Source of the DNA: an uncultured Bacilli bacterium
Lineage (GTDB): Bacteria; Bacillota_I; Bacilli_A; RF39; UBA660
Direction of reading: 5' to 3'
Length of the DNA stretch: 12,080 nt
Assembly: GCA_947625315.1 (NCBI GenBank)
Contig: CANQOE010000020.1
Span: 1 to 12,080 of the forward strand
The position numbers and the translations under genes are program-made. How positions within the stretch are numbered: position 1 is the first letter of the stretch; each line of letters opens with the position of its first letter. This document shows, piece by piece, positions 1 through 6,599 of this stretch. Below the pieces are notes generated by a model, which saw only the letters and a list, made by a program, of their open reading frames with translations, made no database searches and was not told the DNA's origin.

Positions 1-88
1 AAGAAACCAAAATTAATAAGAAATTTAGTAATATTATTTATGATAACTTTTATAGGAAGTGCAATATATTTTAAAACTAGTAGTTCTA
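1..88 (+). repeat. Long direct repeat, copy 1 (paralogue 5' coding sequence)
   Basis: Bases 1-88 align without gaps to 11993-12080 with only three differences, at positions 11, 78 and 85 of the alignment. Both copies encode the membrane anchor of the surface-protein family in the same frame. The match runs into both window edges, so its real extent is unknown. Confidence 0.95.
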
Positions 89-1458
89 AATATCAAACAA
101 CGCAAGTAATACCTATAATAAATACCAAAGTAGTAAATAAACCCTGGTGGACGTTAAATATAACAAAAGATGGAGTAAAACAAACAATTAAAAGTAGTGG
201 AACAATAGAAAATAGTGAATACATATTTGAAGGTTATGCAATACCCGAAGGATATGATATAGGAAATGTAACGTGTACAAGAAGAGATAAAACAGAAGTA
301 AGTGGTGATATTACTTTAGATAAAGTAGAGAATAATAAAATAAAAATAACAGATAGTTCTAAAAAAAGAGGAACAATATGTGAAGTAACCATAAGAGAAT
401 TATTAAATCATAAAATATTAGCAGATAACAAATTACAAGAAGGAGAACCAGATTTTAGTAAAGCAACATGTAATAATGAAATAGCTATAGCAAACACTTC
501 AAATACAGGACAATATAGATGTACAGATGAAACTCAAAATGGGGTATATAAATCTGAAGATGATTTTGGACCAACCTATTATTATCGAGGAAGTGTCAAT
601 AACAACTGGGTAAAGTTTGGAAAAAATAGTGAAGGACAAGATATTTGGTGGCGAATAATAAGAATAAATGGCAATGGAAGTGTAAAATTAATCTATGCAG
701 GAGAAGGGAATAGCCCAAGTGATGTAGACCCTAATTATAACGATGAAAAATTAAGAGGCTATTTTATGCAACAGACTGGAATAAATAAAACAGCATATAC
801 ATTTAATTCAAGCAATACTAAAAGTGAATATGTAGGATATATGTATACAGAAGGAGAAGTAAATGGAAATGAAGCAAATAGTAATGCCAAAACAATAATA
901 GATGAATGGTATGTACAAAATTTACAAGATTATGAACAATATCTAGATGGAACAACAGGCTTCTGTGGAGATAGAACCTATAGTACTGAAAATACAGGAG
1001 ATGTAACAAATCAAGGCTGGACTTCAACTGGTAAAAATATATATTATGGAGCATATTTAAGATTATTTAGTGCAAAAGCACCAAGTTATGTATGTCCAGA
1101 TAAAACAAATGATTTATATACAACATCAAATGCTGCCGAAAGAGGGAACAAAGCCTTAACAAATCCCATAGGATTAATCACGGCCGATGAAGTAGCCTAT
1201 GCCGGAGGTAAAAAAGATTCATCTAACTATGGATATTGGTTATATACCAGAAGTATTTACTGGACTCTGTCGCCTGTCTACTTCAATGTTAGTAAAGGAG
1301 TGCGCGTGTTCATCGTCTACCATAACGGCGACCTGGACGACAGCAACGTCAACTACAGTTCGTGTGGTCTGCGTCCAGTTGTCAATCTGAAGGCTGAAAC
1401 ACTGATTTCCCAAGGTGATGGAACGATTGATAAACCATATATAGTTAAAACAACTTAA
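1..1458 (+). CDS. Membrane-anchored surface protein with C-terminal lectin-like variable domain (5' partial)
   Basis: Reading is open from the first base, and the start lies upstream of the window. The paralogue at 11957 shows that 12 codons are missing, so the ATG at position 40 is internal. Counting from the first in-window codon, residues about 9-24 are a single hydrophobic segment after basic residues, so the protein is an N-in membrane anchor or uncleaved signal. An Asn/Thr-rich, Cys-containing extracellular part follows. From about residue 190 (YYYRGSVNNNWVKFG, then WWRIIRINGNGSVKLI) to the end it resembles large paralogous surface-protein families of gut Bacillota, with a C-terminal YWTLSP...GLRPVVNL block. 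That block matches the pattern of C-type-lectin-fold variable proteins targeted by diversity-generating retroelements. Codons before 1260 are strongly A-ending (ATA, AGA, GTA, GGA). Codons from 1261 to about 1405 switch to CTG, CGC and NNC. It ends in TAA. Ligand and function are unknown; the family assignment is from pattern only. Confidence 0.8.
   Translation, partial: KKPKLIRNLVILFMITFIGSAIYFKTSSSKYQTTQVIPIINTKVVNKPWWTLNITKDGVKQTIKSSGTIENSEYIFEGYAIPEGYDIGNVTCTRRDKTEVSGDITLDKVENNKIKITDSSKKRGTICEVTIRELLNHKILADNKLQEGEPDFSKATCNNEIAIANTSNTGQYRCTDETQNGVYKSEDDFGPTYYYRGSVNNNWVKFGKNSEGQDIWWRIIRINGNGSVKLIYAGEGNSPSDVDPNYNDEKLRGYFMQQTGINKTAYTFNSSNTKSEYVGYMYTEGEVNGNEANSNAKTIIDEWYVQNLQDYEQYLDGTTGFCGDRTYSTENTGDVTNQGWTSTGKNIYYGAYLRLFSAKAPSYVCPDKTNDLYTTSNAAERGNKALTNPIGLITADEVAYAGGKKDSSNYGYWLYTRSIYWTLSPVYFNVSKGVRVFIVYHNGDLDDSNVNYSSCGLRPVVNLKAETLISQGDGTIDKPYIVKTT
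1261..1405 (+). other. Candidate DGR variable region (GC-rich, NNC-rich patch)
   Basis: In frame within the surface-protein gene. G+C over 1261-1380 is 62 of 120 by my count, against 15 of 60 for 1021-1080 of the same gene. From 1309 to 1356, 14 of 16 codons end in C (TTC, ATC, GTC, TAC, AAC, GAC, AGC and so on). That is what adenine mutagenesis of AAC codons in a template repeat would leave. Five leucines here are CTG, while the genome around uses TTA. The encoded pattern YWTLSP-(variable)-HNGDL-(variable)-GLRPVVNL has conserved edges and scattered variable positions. The boundaries are estimates, and no template repeat is in the window. Confidence 0.6.
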
Positions 1459-1473
1459 ATTACTTTAAACTAA

Positions 1474-1502
1474 TTGCAATTTCTCTTACTTTGACATATA
1501 AT
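1474..1502 (+). promoter_or_regulatory. Probable SigA-type promoter for murD
   Basis: TTGCAA (1474-1479), 17 bases, then a perfect TATAAT (1497-1502). The predicted start near 1509 lies at the Shine-Dalgarno AGGTGAT (1508-1514), giving an almost absent leader. A TTGACA at 1491-1496 abuts the -10 and is too close to be its -35. Confidence 0.55.
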
Positions 1503-1520
1503 TAACTAGGTGATGTTCTT

Positions 1521-2837
1521 ATGTTTGAAAATAAAAAAATCTTAGTTTTAGGCATGGCTAAAAGTGGTTATGAAGTATGTAAACTTTTAAGCTCTAAAAA
1601 TGAAATAATAGCTACTGATATAAAAGAACAAGATTTAACTAAATTAGAAGAATTATCTTCTTTAAATATATCATTTATTAAAACTGATGAACCCGAAAAT
1701 ATTTTAGATTCTTCATTTGATTTAGTTATTAAAAATCCGGCTGTTTTTCCTGACAATCCCTGTATTTTTAAAGCTCATAATTTAAATATTCCTGTTATTA
1801 ATGAAATGGAGGTAGCTTATCATTTTTTACCTAAAAATGTTAAAATAATTGGTATTACTGGTTCTAATGGTAAAACTACTACTACAACTTTAACTTATGA
1901 AGTTTTAAAAAAAGCTCAACTTCCTGTCCATCTTGCTGGTAATATAGGAACTCCTTTATCTAAAATAGTTAAAGATATAGAGGAAGGGAATATATTATTA
2001 TTAGAAATATCTGACCATCAATTAACTGATTTTCAAGATTTTAAAACCGATATTTCTGTTTTAACTAATCTATGTCCAACGCATTTAGATTATCATGGCA
2101 ATTATGAAAATTATAAAACAGTTAAAAAGAAAATCTTTAATCATCATTCTTCGAAAGATATAGCTATTATTAATAAAGATAATGCCGATTCTTTACTTTT
2201 AACTTCTAATATAGCTTCTACTAAAGTTTATTTTAATGATGATAATAATTATTATACAACTGATGGTATATATATAGATAAAAAATTAGTAATATCTCTA
2301 TCCGATATTCTTTTAAAAGGTACTCATAATTATGAAAATATTTTATGTATGCTCTTAATTTTAAAAGCTTTAAATATTGATTTTAAATATGCTTTAGAAG
2401 TTTTAGAATATTTTAAAGGCGTTGAGCATCGTTTAGAATATGTTCAAGAAATAAATGGGGTAACTTATTATAATGATTCTAAATCTACTAATCCTACTGC
2501 GACAATCACGGCTTTAAAAAGTTTTAAAGAAAATGTTTATTTAATTTTAGGAGGTATGGACCGCAACCAAGACTTTAATTGTTTAACTCCTTATATGTCT
2601 AAAGTCAAAAAAGTTTATGCTATTGGGGAAGTTCGTAATCGGATTGTTGATTATTGTGAAGCTAATAATATTTTAGTAACTTCCTTTGTTACTTTAAAAG
2701 AAGCTTTAAATGCTTTAAATAGTGAAGTAAAACCTGGGGATATTGTTCTATTAAGTCCCGCTTCGGCTTCTTGGGATCAATACTTAAGATTTGAAGATCG
2801 GGGAGAAGAATTTAAATCAATTATCCAAAATTTGTAA
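1521..2837 (+). CDS. murD: UDP-N-acetylmuramoyl-L-alanine--D-glutamate ligase
   Basis: Cytoplasmic Mur ligase that adds D-glutamate to UDP-MurNAc-L-Ala using ATP, the second amino-acid step of peptidoglycan stem-peptide synthesis. It has 438 aa, close to the usual 440-460. Visible parts in order: an N-terminal Rossmann-like UDP-binding start (ILVLGMAKSG, 7-16); the ATP P-loop GSNGKTTTT (114-122); EISDHQL (162-168), where many MurD proteins have a serine-rich SSFQL-type sequence; the TNLCPTHLDYHG block (182-193); KGTHNYEN (266-273); EHRLE (302-306) and NDSKSTN (318-324) of the central/C-terminal ligase domains; GGMDRNQDF (344-352); and the C-terminal LLSPASASWDQYLRFEDRG (410-428). The ATG start has AGGTGAT six bases upstream. 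It stands alone rather than in a dcw cluster, with its own promoter and a terminator just after the stop. Confidence 0.95.
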   Translation: MFENKKILVLGMAKSGYEVCKLLSSKNEIIATDIKEQDLTKLEELSSLNISFIKTDEPENILDSSFDLVIKNPAVFPDNPCIFKAHNLNIPVINEMEVAYHFLPKNVKIIGITGSNGKTTTTTLTYEVLKKAQLPVHLAGNIGTPLSKIVKDIEEGNILLLEISDHQLTDFQDFKTDISVLTNLCPTHLDYHGNYENYKTVKKKIFNHHSSKDIAIINKDNADSLLLTSNIASTKVYFNDDNNYYTTDGIYIDKKLVISLSDILLKGTHNYENILCMLLILKALNIDFKYALEVLEYFKGVEHRLEYVQEINGVTYYNDSKSTNPTATITALKSFKENVYLILGGMDRNQDFNCLTPYMSKVKKVYAIGEVRNRIVDYCEANNILVTSFVTLKEALNALNSEVKPGDIVLLSPASASWDQYLRFEDRGEEFKSIIQNL

Positions 2838-2863
2838 GTAAAGAAGGTTCTTTACTTTTTTTT
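2838..2863 (+). terminator. Intrinsic terminator after murD
   Basis: GTAAAGA (2838-2844), a 4-base loop, TCTTTAC (2849-2855), then eight T. It begins directly after the murD TAA, separating murD from rlmB. Confidence 0.85.
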
Positions 2864-2879
2864 AATTTTTTGTTATACT
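2851..2879 (+). promoter_or_regulatory. Probable promoter for rlmB-sigH
   Basis: TTTACT (2851-2856), 17 bases, TATACT (2874-2879). The -35 would sit in the right arm of the murD terminator. The predicted start near 2886 leaves a very short leader before AGGTGA at 2890. Confidence 0.5.
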
Positions 2880-2889
2880 TAAAAAGGTC

Positions 2890-2895
2890 AGGTGA
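2890..2895 (+). promoter_or_regulatory. Ribosome binding site fixing the TTG start of rlmB
   Basis: AGGTGA lies five bases before the TTG at 2901. No in-frame ATG occurs near the family's N-terminal GKNV motif, so the TTG is the start. Confidence 0.7.
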
Positions 2896-2900
2896 TTTAA

Positions 2901-3599
2901 TTGTTAGCAAGTGGTAAAAATGTTTTAAAAGAAACTCCTCTATCTAAAATTCATAAAGTTTATTTAAAAGAAAACTTTAAAGATTTAGAAATATTAAATT
3001 ATTTAAAAGAAAATAAAATTCATTATGAATTTTTAAATATTAAAAGATTATTATCTTTAACTAAAGATGTTCACCAAGGCATAGTTTTAGATATTGATGA
3101 TTATGAATATTATGATTTAAATACTTGTTTAGATGAAGATTTTATTTTAGTTTTAGACCATTTAGAAGATCCTCATAATTTAGGAGCTATAATTAGAACC
3201 GCTGAATGTGCTGGGATTAAATCTATCATAATTCCTGATAATCGCAGTATTCGAGTTAATGAAACGGTTATGAAAATAAGTGCTGGTGCTTTAAACAATG
3301 TTAAAATAATCTTAGTTAAAAACTTAAATAATGCTTTAAAAAAATTACAAGAAAATTATTTCTTTGTCTATACTGCTGATATGGATGGTAAAGATTACAC
3401 CCAAGTTGATTATGCTGCAAAAAGAGTTTTAGTTATTGGTAGTGAAGGTTTTGGAGTTAGTCATCTAACTAAACAAATAAGTGATGAAGTAATTAGTATT
3501 CCGATGTATGGTAAAATTAATTCTTTAAATGCTTCTGTAAGCGCAGCCATTCTTATCTATGGAATGTTAAGAGGTAATAATGATTCAAACGGAAGATAA
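2901..3599 (+). CDS. rlmB: 23S rRNA (guanosine-2'-O-)-methyltransferase, TrmH/SpoU family
   Basis: SAM-dependent 2'-O-ribose methyltransferase of the SPOUT (trefoil-knot) class. RlmB methylates a guanosine of the 23S peptidyl-transferase region. It has 232 aa, slightly short for RlmB (about 245-250). The N-terminal substrate-binding domain (1-70) begins with SGKNVLKE and ends with HQGIVLDI. The three SpoU motifs are present: motif 1 DHLEDPHNLGAIIRTAECAG (86-105, with N93 and R99), motif 2 VLVIGSEGFGV (176-186) and motif 3 SIPMYGKINSLNASVSAAI (199-217). The start is TTG. The end overlaps the next gene by 20 bases, implying translational coupling. In B. subtilis the homologue (yacO) also lies just upstream of sigH, with yacP between them; here yacP is missing. 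That context favours RlmB over other TrmH-like enzymes, but the exact rRNA target is inferred. Confidence 0.88.
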   Translation: MLASGKNVLKETPLSKIHKVYLKENFKDLEILNYLKENKIHYEFLNIKRLLSLTKDVHQGIVLDIDDYEYYDLNTCLDEDFILVLDHLEDPHNLGAIIRTAECAGIKSIIIPDNRSIRVNETVMKISAGALNNVKIILVKNLNNALKKLQENYFFVYTADMDGKDYTQVDYAAKRVLVIGSEGFGVSHLTKQISDEVISIPMYGKINSLNASVSAAILIYGMLRGNNDSNGR

Positions 3600-4134
3600 A
3601 AATAAATTATATGATGAATATAAATATATTGTTGATGTAATTATTCATAAATATTATAATACCGCCTTAAGTAATGGGGTTGATTTAAAAGAAATGGAAA
3701 GCGAAGCTTATTTAGGTTTAAGTGAAGCTCTAAATAATTATAAAAGTGATCAAAATAGTAGTTTAGCTACTTTTATCACTATTTGTGTTACTCGCCATTG
3801 TCAAAAATTAATCAAGCGTTCTTATGGCCAAAAAGCCCAAATGTTTAACAATCTTTATTCCCTAGATTATGATTATGAAGGCCAAACTTTAGCCGAAAAA
3901 ATAAGTGATACTACTAATGACCCTTTAACTAATCTAACTACTAAAGAAAACTATCAAGAATTAGTAACTAATATTAAAACTAGTTTATCTGCCCAAGAAT
4001 ATGAAGTATTTAAGCTTTATATTAATGGTTTAGATTATCAAACAATTGCTTTAATTTTAAAAAAGAGTTCTAAACAAGTTGATAATAGTATTCAACGAAT
4101 TAAACATAAAATAAGAGATATTTTAAGAAGCTAA
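3580..4134 (+). CDS. sigH: Sigma-70 family factor, SigH (Spo0H)-like
   Basis: RNA polymerase sigma factor of 184 aa, a little shorter than B. subtilis SigH (218). Region 2 spans about 15-80 (DLKEMESEAYLGLSEALNNYK, then FITICVTRHCQKLIKR, like the SigH stretch ELCITRQI). A linker with the SLD...L.D.IS pattern follows (95-110). Region 4 covers about 133-182, with a helix-turn-helix in LDYQTIALILKKSSKQVDNSIQRIKHKI that resembles SigH's SYQEISDELNRHVKSIDNALQRVKRK. The placement after rlmB is the same neighbourhood as in B. subtilis. There SigH drives early stationary-phase and sporulation genes, including spo0A. The ATG start has AGAGG six to ten bases upstream, inside rlmB. Its last 12 bases overlap the convergent radical SAM gene. 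The regulon here is inferred; the family call is strong. Confidence 0.85.
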   Translation: MIQTEDKNKLYDEYKYIVDVIIHKYYNTALSNGVDLKEMESEAYLGLSEALNNYKSDQNSSLATFITICVTRHCQKLIKRSYGQKAQMFNNLYSLDYDYEGQTLAEKISDTTNDPLTNLTTKENYQELVTNIKTSLSAQEYEVFKLYINGLDYQTIALILKKSSKQVDNSIQRIKHKIRDILRS

Positions 4135-5034
4135 ATCTCCTTGATAAATATCTCTTTTTTTCATTTCTTTATCAATATCATTTAAAACCCCAAATTTTTT
4201 AACTAACCATTTAGGTTCAATTAAATAATTTTGATCGGGATCTCCGGTAATGCGCATAATAACAATTTTTTCATCTAAATATCTTAATTGATCGACAACT
4301 ATATCAATATATTCTTCTTTAGTTAATAAAGCAAATGGTTTATCTTGATACATTTTCGCTAATAATGTATCTTTTTCAATATATAACATATGAATTTTTA
4401 TGGCATCAATTTTTAGTTTATTCAAATATTTAACAGTATTAAGCATATCTTCTTTAGTTTCATAGGGAAGACCATTAATAATGTGGACTACTACCATAAT
4501 ATGGCGTTTCTTTAATTCTCTAACTGCTTCTTCAAAGTTTTTTAAAGTATGACCTCTTCTAATAAACTCTAACGTTTTTTCGTTACTTGTCTGTAAACCT
4601 AATTCGACCATTAAAAAAGTTTTCTTATTTAATTCTTCTAAATAATCTAATATTTCTTTATTTAAACAATCACTTCTGGTCGCAATATCTAACCCAATTT
4701 CATTGTCAATACTTAAAGCTTCTTCATATACTTTTTTTAAATCCCTTAATGGGGCATAAGTATTGCTATTAGCTTGTAAATAAGCAATATATTTAGCCTT
4801 CGGCCATTTTTTATCTAAAGGTTCTTTAACGATATTAAATTGTTCTTTTAAAGATAATTTTTCTAAATTATTCCCACTTCCATGTCGGCAATATATACAT
4901 CCTGCATTATTTTGAAAATTAGGACAAGAAAAATTAGCATTTAAAGCCACTTTAAATACTTTAGAGTTAAATTTTTCCTTAAAAAAATAGTTTAAGGTAT
5001 GATATCTTTTATTATCTAAACTATATTTAAACAA
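4123..5034 (-). CDS. TIGR01212-type radical SAM protein (YtqA/YhcC family; possible tRNA-modifying MnmL)
   Basis: Radical SAM enzyme of 303 aa, full length for the family. The [4Fe-4S] cluster cysteines are C37, C46 and C49 in CPNFQNNAGCIYC, a CX8CX2C spacing typical of this family rather than the common CX3CX2C. The N-terminal RYHTLNYFFKEKF (10-22) and the later GLDIATRSDCL, VELGLQTSN and HIINGLPYET strands follow the family's TIM-barrel core. B. subtilis YtqA has been linked to the mnm5U34 tRNA wobble modification under the name MnmL; that role is carried over here only by family. The start is TTG with AGGTGAT four bases upstream. It lies 32 bases after the 475-aa gene on the same strand, probably in one transcript. 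The 3' end overlaps sigH tail to tail, and I see no terminator there. Confidence 0.85.
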   Translation of the reverse strand: MFKYSLDNKRYHTLNYFFKEKFNSKVFKVALNANFSCPNFQNNAGCIYCRHGSGNNLEKLSLKEQFNIVKEPLDKKWPKAKYIAYLQANSNTYAPLRDLKKVYEEALSIDNEIGLDIATRSDCLNKEILDYLEELNKKTFLMVELGLQTSNEKTLEFIRRGHTLKNFEEAVRELKKRHIMVVVHIINGLPYETKEDMLNTVKYLNKLKIDAIKIHMLYIEKDTLLAKMYQDKPFALLTKEEYIDIVVDQLRYLDEKIVIMRITGDPDQNYLIEPKWLVKKFGVLNDIDKEMKKRDIYQGDLAS

Positions 5035-5038
5035 TTAG

Positions 5039-5045
5039 ATCACCT
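5039..5045 (-). promoter_or_regulatory. Ribosome binding site fixing the TTG start of the radical SAM gene
   Basis: On the minus strand AGGTGAT is followed by CTAA and then TTG at 5034. The same AGGTGAT core precedes murD and rlmB, so the unusual start codon is credible. Confidence 0.7.
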
Positions 5046-5066
5046 AAAACTATTTTATCATAAATA

Positions 5067-6494
5067 TTATCTTTGTAAAGTACTATCTAACATTCCTAAT
5101 ACTTGTTTTCTTAAAGCAATATCAAACAATTTATTATAGAAAGGTATATTATTATCTTCCATGAACATAATTGTTTTTTGAATATTTTCCGAACTTACTT
5201 GATAGATTTGATCATTTATCTTCATATTGATATTCGCATTTAACATTGCATCTTTATTAAATCTGGAACCCATAATTATTGGTTTAAAGAAATTATTTAA
5301 ACTATTTTTTTCTTCTGGTGTTAAAAAACTAAAAGCTTTAAAATTGCGACTTAATTCAATATCATACATTAAATAGAAATCTATTAAATCAAAATCGCGT
5401 TTAACATTATCCACAATTATCCCATTTTTTAAATAATCGGCTACTTCTTTATAAATTTTAGCTTTATTATTTTGGTTTTCAGCATTTTTAAGTTTAATTT
5501 TTCTTTGAATTTCTTCCATACAATTTTTAGTATGTTCTTTTAATAAACCTTCCCATTTTTCTTTAATGCTTTGATTATCAGATTCTTTAACAATTTTAGT
5601 AATATAACTTAAACTTAAATTTTTACTTATAACAAAACCCTTAAAATCTAAATTACTCATTAAAAATTCATCATATAAACTAATTAAATATTTATCGTGA
5701 TAAAATACCCGGGATTTTTCTAATTTAGCTTTTAAATTATCTTCTATCTGTTTTTGTTCTTCTCTTGATTTTTGATAATTATATGAATAAGCAAATTTAT
5801 TAATTATGCCTAGATTAATTTTATAGTTTTCAAAATAAGGTGCATAGACCGCGATTTCATTTTCTTTTAAAATCATTTCTAAAATAGTATATAAAGGTGA
5901 AGTAAAAGTTCGATGTTCTTTATTTTCTTTGACAACTTCATCTTTTTTATAATAGCCTAAAGTATTAAGAGCTCCCACATTTGGAAAATTGACTGCTAAA
6001 TCATTAACTTTGGCATAATAAATTGCCAAATAACGATAATCATAATAATCCATATTATATTTACTAGCTTCTTCAGTTAATATTTCTTTATTCCAATTAC
6101 ATTTTCTAGCTGTTTCATAAAAAGCTTTAAATAATTCTAAATACTTTTTAATTAATGCTTGATCATCATAGTACATACTTAAAAGCTTAATAAATTGGGC
6201 ATCGCTAGTATGGTAATATCTTTTTAATATTTCTAAATTTTTAGTCGTATTTAAAATTGCTTTAATTTGAATAGCTAATATTTCATATTTTTCTAAATAT
6301 AATCTTTTTTCTTCTTCCGTAGCATAAGTTTTAAAATAAATATGCACATTTTTGGAAGGTATAATTGTTCTATCATCATTTAAAAAATCAATAAAATGAT
6401 TACTTACAATTCTAAAACTTAGTTTATCTCTATTACTTATTTTAAATTTTTCTTGTAATTGTTTTATTTCTTTATCAGTTTTTCTTTCTAACAT
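5067..6494 (-). CDS. Hypothetical helical protein, 475 aa, not recognised
   Basis: I do not recognise this protein. It has no signal peptide, lipobox or clear membrane segment, so it is probably cytoplasmic. It is Lys/Glu/Asn/Tyr-rich and looks almost wholly alpha-helical. Several stretches read like short helix-turn-helix units separated by helical linkers: about 90-115 (HTSDAQFIKLLSMYYDD), about 140-165 (TEEASKYNMDYYDYRYLAIYY) and about 285-310 (FKGFVISKNLSLSYITKIVKE). This hints at tandem helical repeats or DNA/RNA binding, but only weakly. ATG start, with AAGGGGG on the minus strand about eight bases upstream. A good promoter precedes it. It is the first gene of a likely two-gene unit with the radical SAM gene. 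Base composition and T-rich codon use match its neighbours, with no sign of recent transfer. Confidence 0.8.
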   Translation of the reverse strand: MLERKTDKEIKQLQEKFKISNRDKLSFRIVSNHFIDFLNDDRTIIPSKNVHIYFKTYATEEEKRLYLEKYEILAIQIKAILNTTKNLEILKRYYHTSDAQFIKLLSMYYDDQALIKKYLELFKAFYETARKCNWNKEILTEEASKYNMDYYDYRYLAIYYAKVNDLAVNFPNVGALNTLGYYKKDEVVKENKEHRTFTSPLYTILEMILKENEIAVYAPYFENYKINLGIINKFAYSYNYQKSREEQKQIEDNLKAKLEKSRVFYHDKYLISLYDEFLMSNLDFKGFVISKNLSLSYITKIVKESDNQSIKEKWEGLLKEHTKNCMEEIQRKIKLKNAENQNNKAKIYKEVADYLKNGIIVDNVKRDFDLIDFYLMYDIELSRNFKAFSFLTPEEKNSLNNFFKPIIMGSRFNKDAMLNANINMKINDQIYQVSSENIQKTIMFMEDNNIPFYNKLFDIALRKQVLGMLDSTLQR

Positions 6495-6522
6495 TTTAAA
6501 ATCCCCCTTAAAAACAAGTAAT

Positions 6523-6551
6523 ATAATAACACATTTTTAATAATTTGTCAA
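6523..6551 (-). promoter_or_regulatory. SigA-type promoter for the 475-aa gene and radical SAM gene
   Basis: On the minus strand: perfect TTGACA (6546-6551), 17 bases, TATTAT (6523-6528). Transcription would start near 6516, just before the Shine-Dalgarno at 6503-6509. The plus-strand control region of the ATPase gene must share this 105-base gap. The best plus-strand candidate there, TTGTCA at 6545 with TATATT at 6571, has a 20-base spacer and is weak. Confidence 0.65.
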
Positions 6552-6599
6552 AAAAATTAATTACAGTGCATATATTTTAAAAAGAGAAAGGAGAACAAC

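Noticed and set aside
40..42. ATG at 40 as the start of the first gene
   Set aside because: The frame is open to base 1, and the paralogue at 11957 shows the true start 12 codons before the window.
818..1054. Minus-strand reading frame inside the surface gene
   Set aside because: His/Leu/Tyr-rich shadow of the plus-strand gene, with no ribosome site and no protein-like pattern.
1199..1390. Plus-strand frame overlapping the GC-rich patch
   Set aside because: Out-of-frame shadow, open only because the patch is GC-rich; the main frame carries the conserved YWTLSP and GLRPVVNL motifs.
4587..4772. Small plus-strand frame opposite the radical SAM gene
   Set aside because: No ribosome site, low-complexity Leu/Asn product, and fully covered by a well-supported gene on the other strand.
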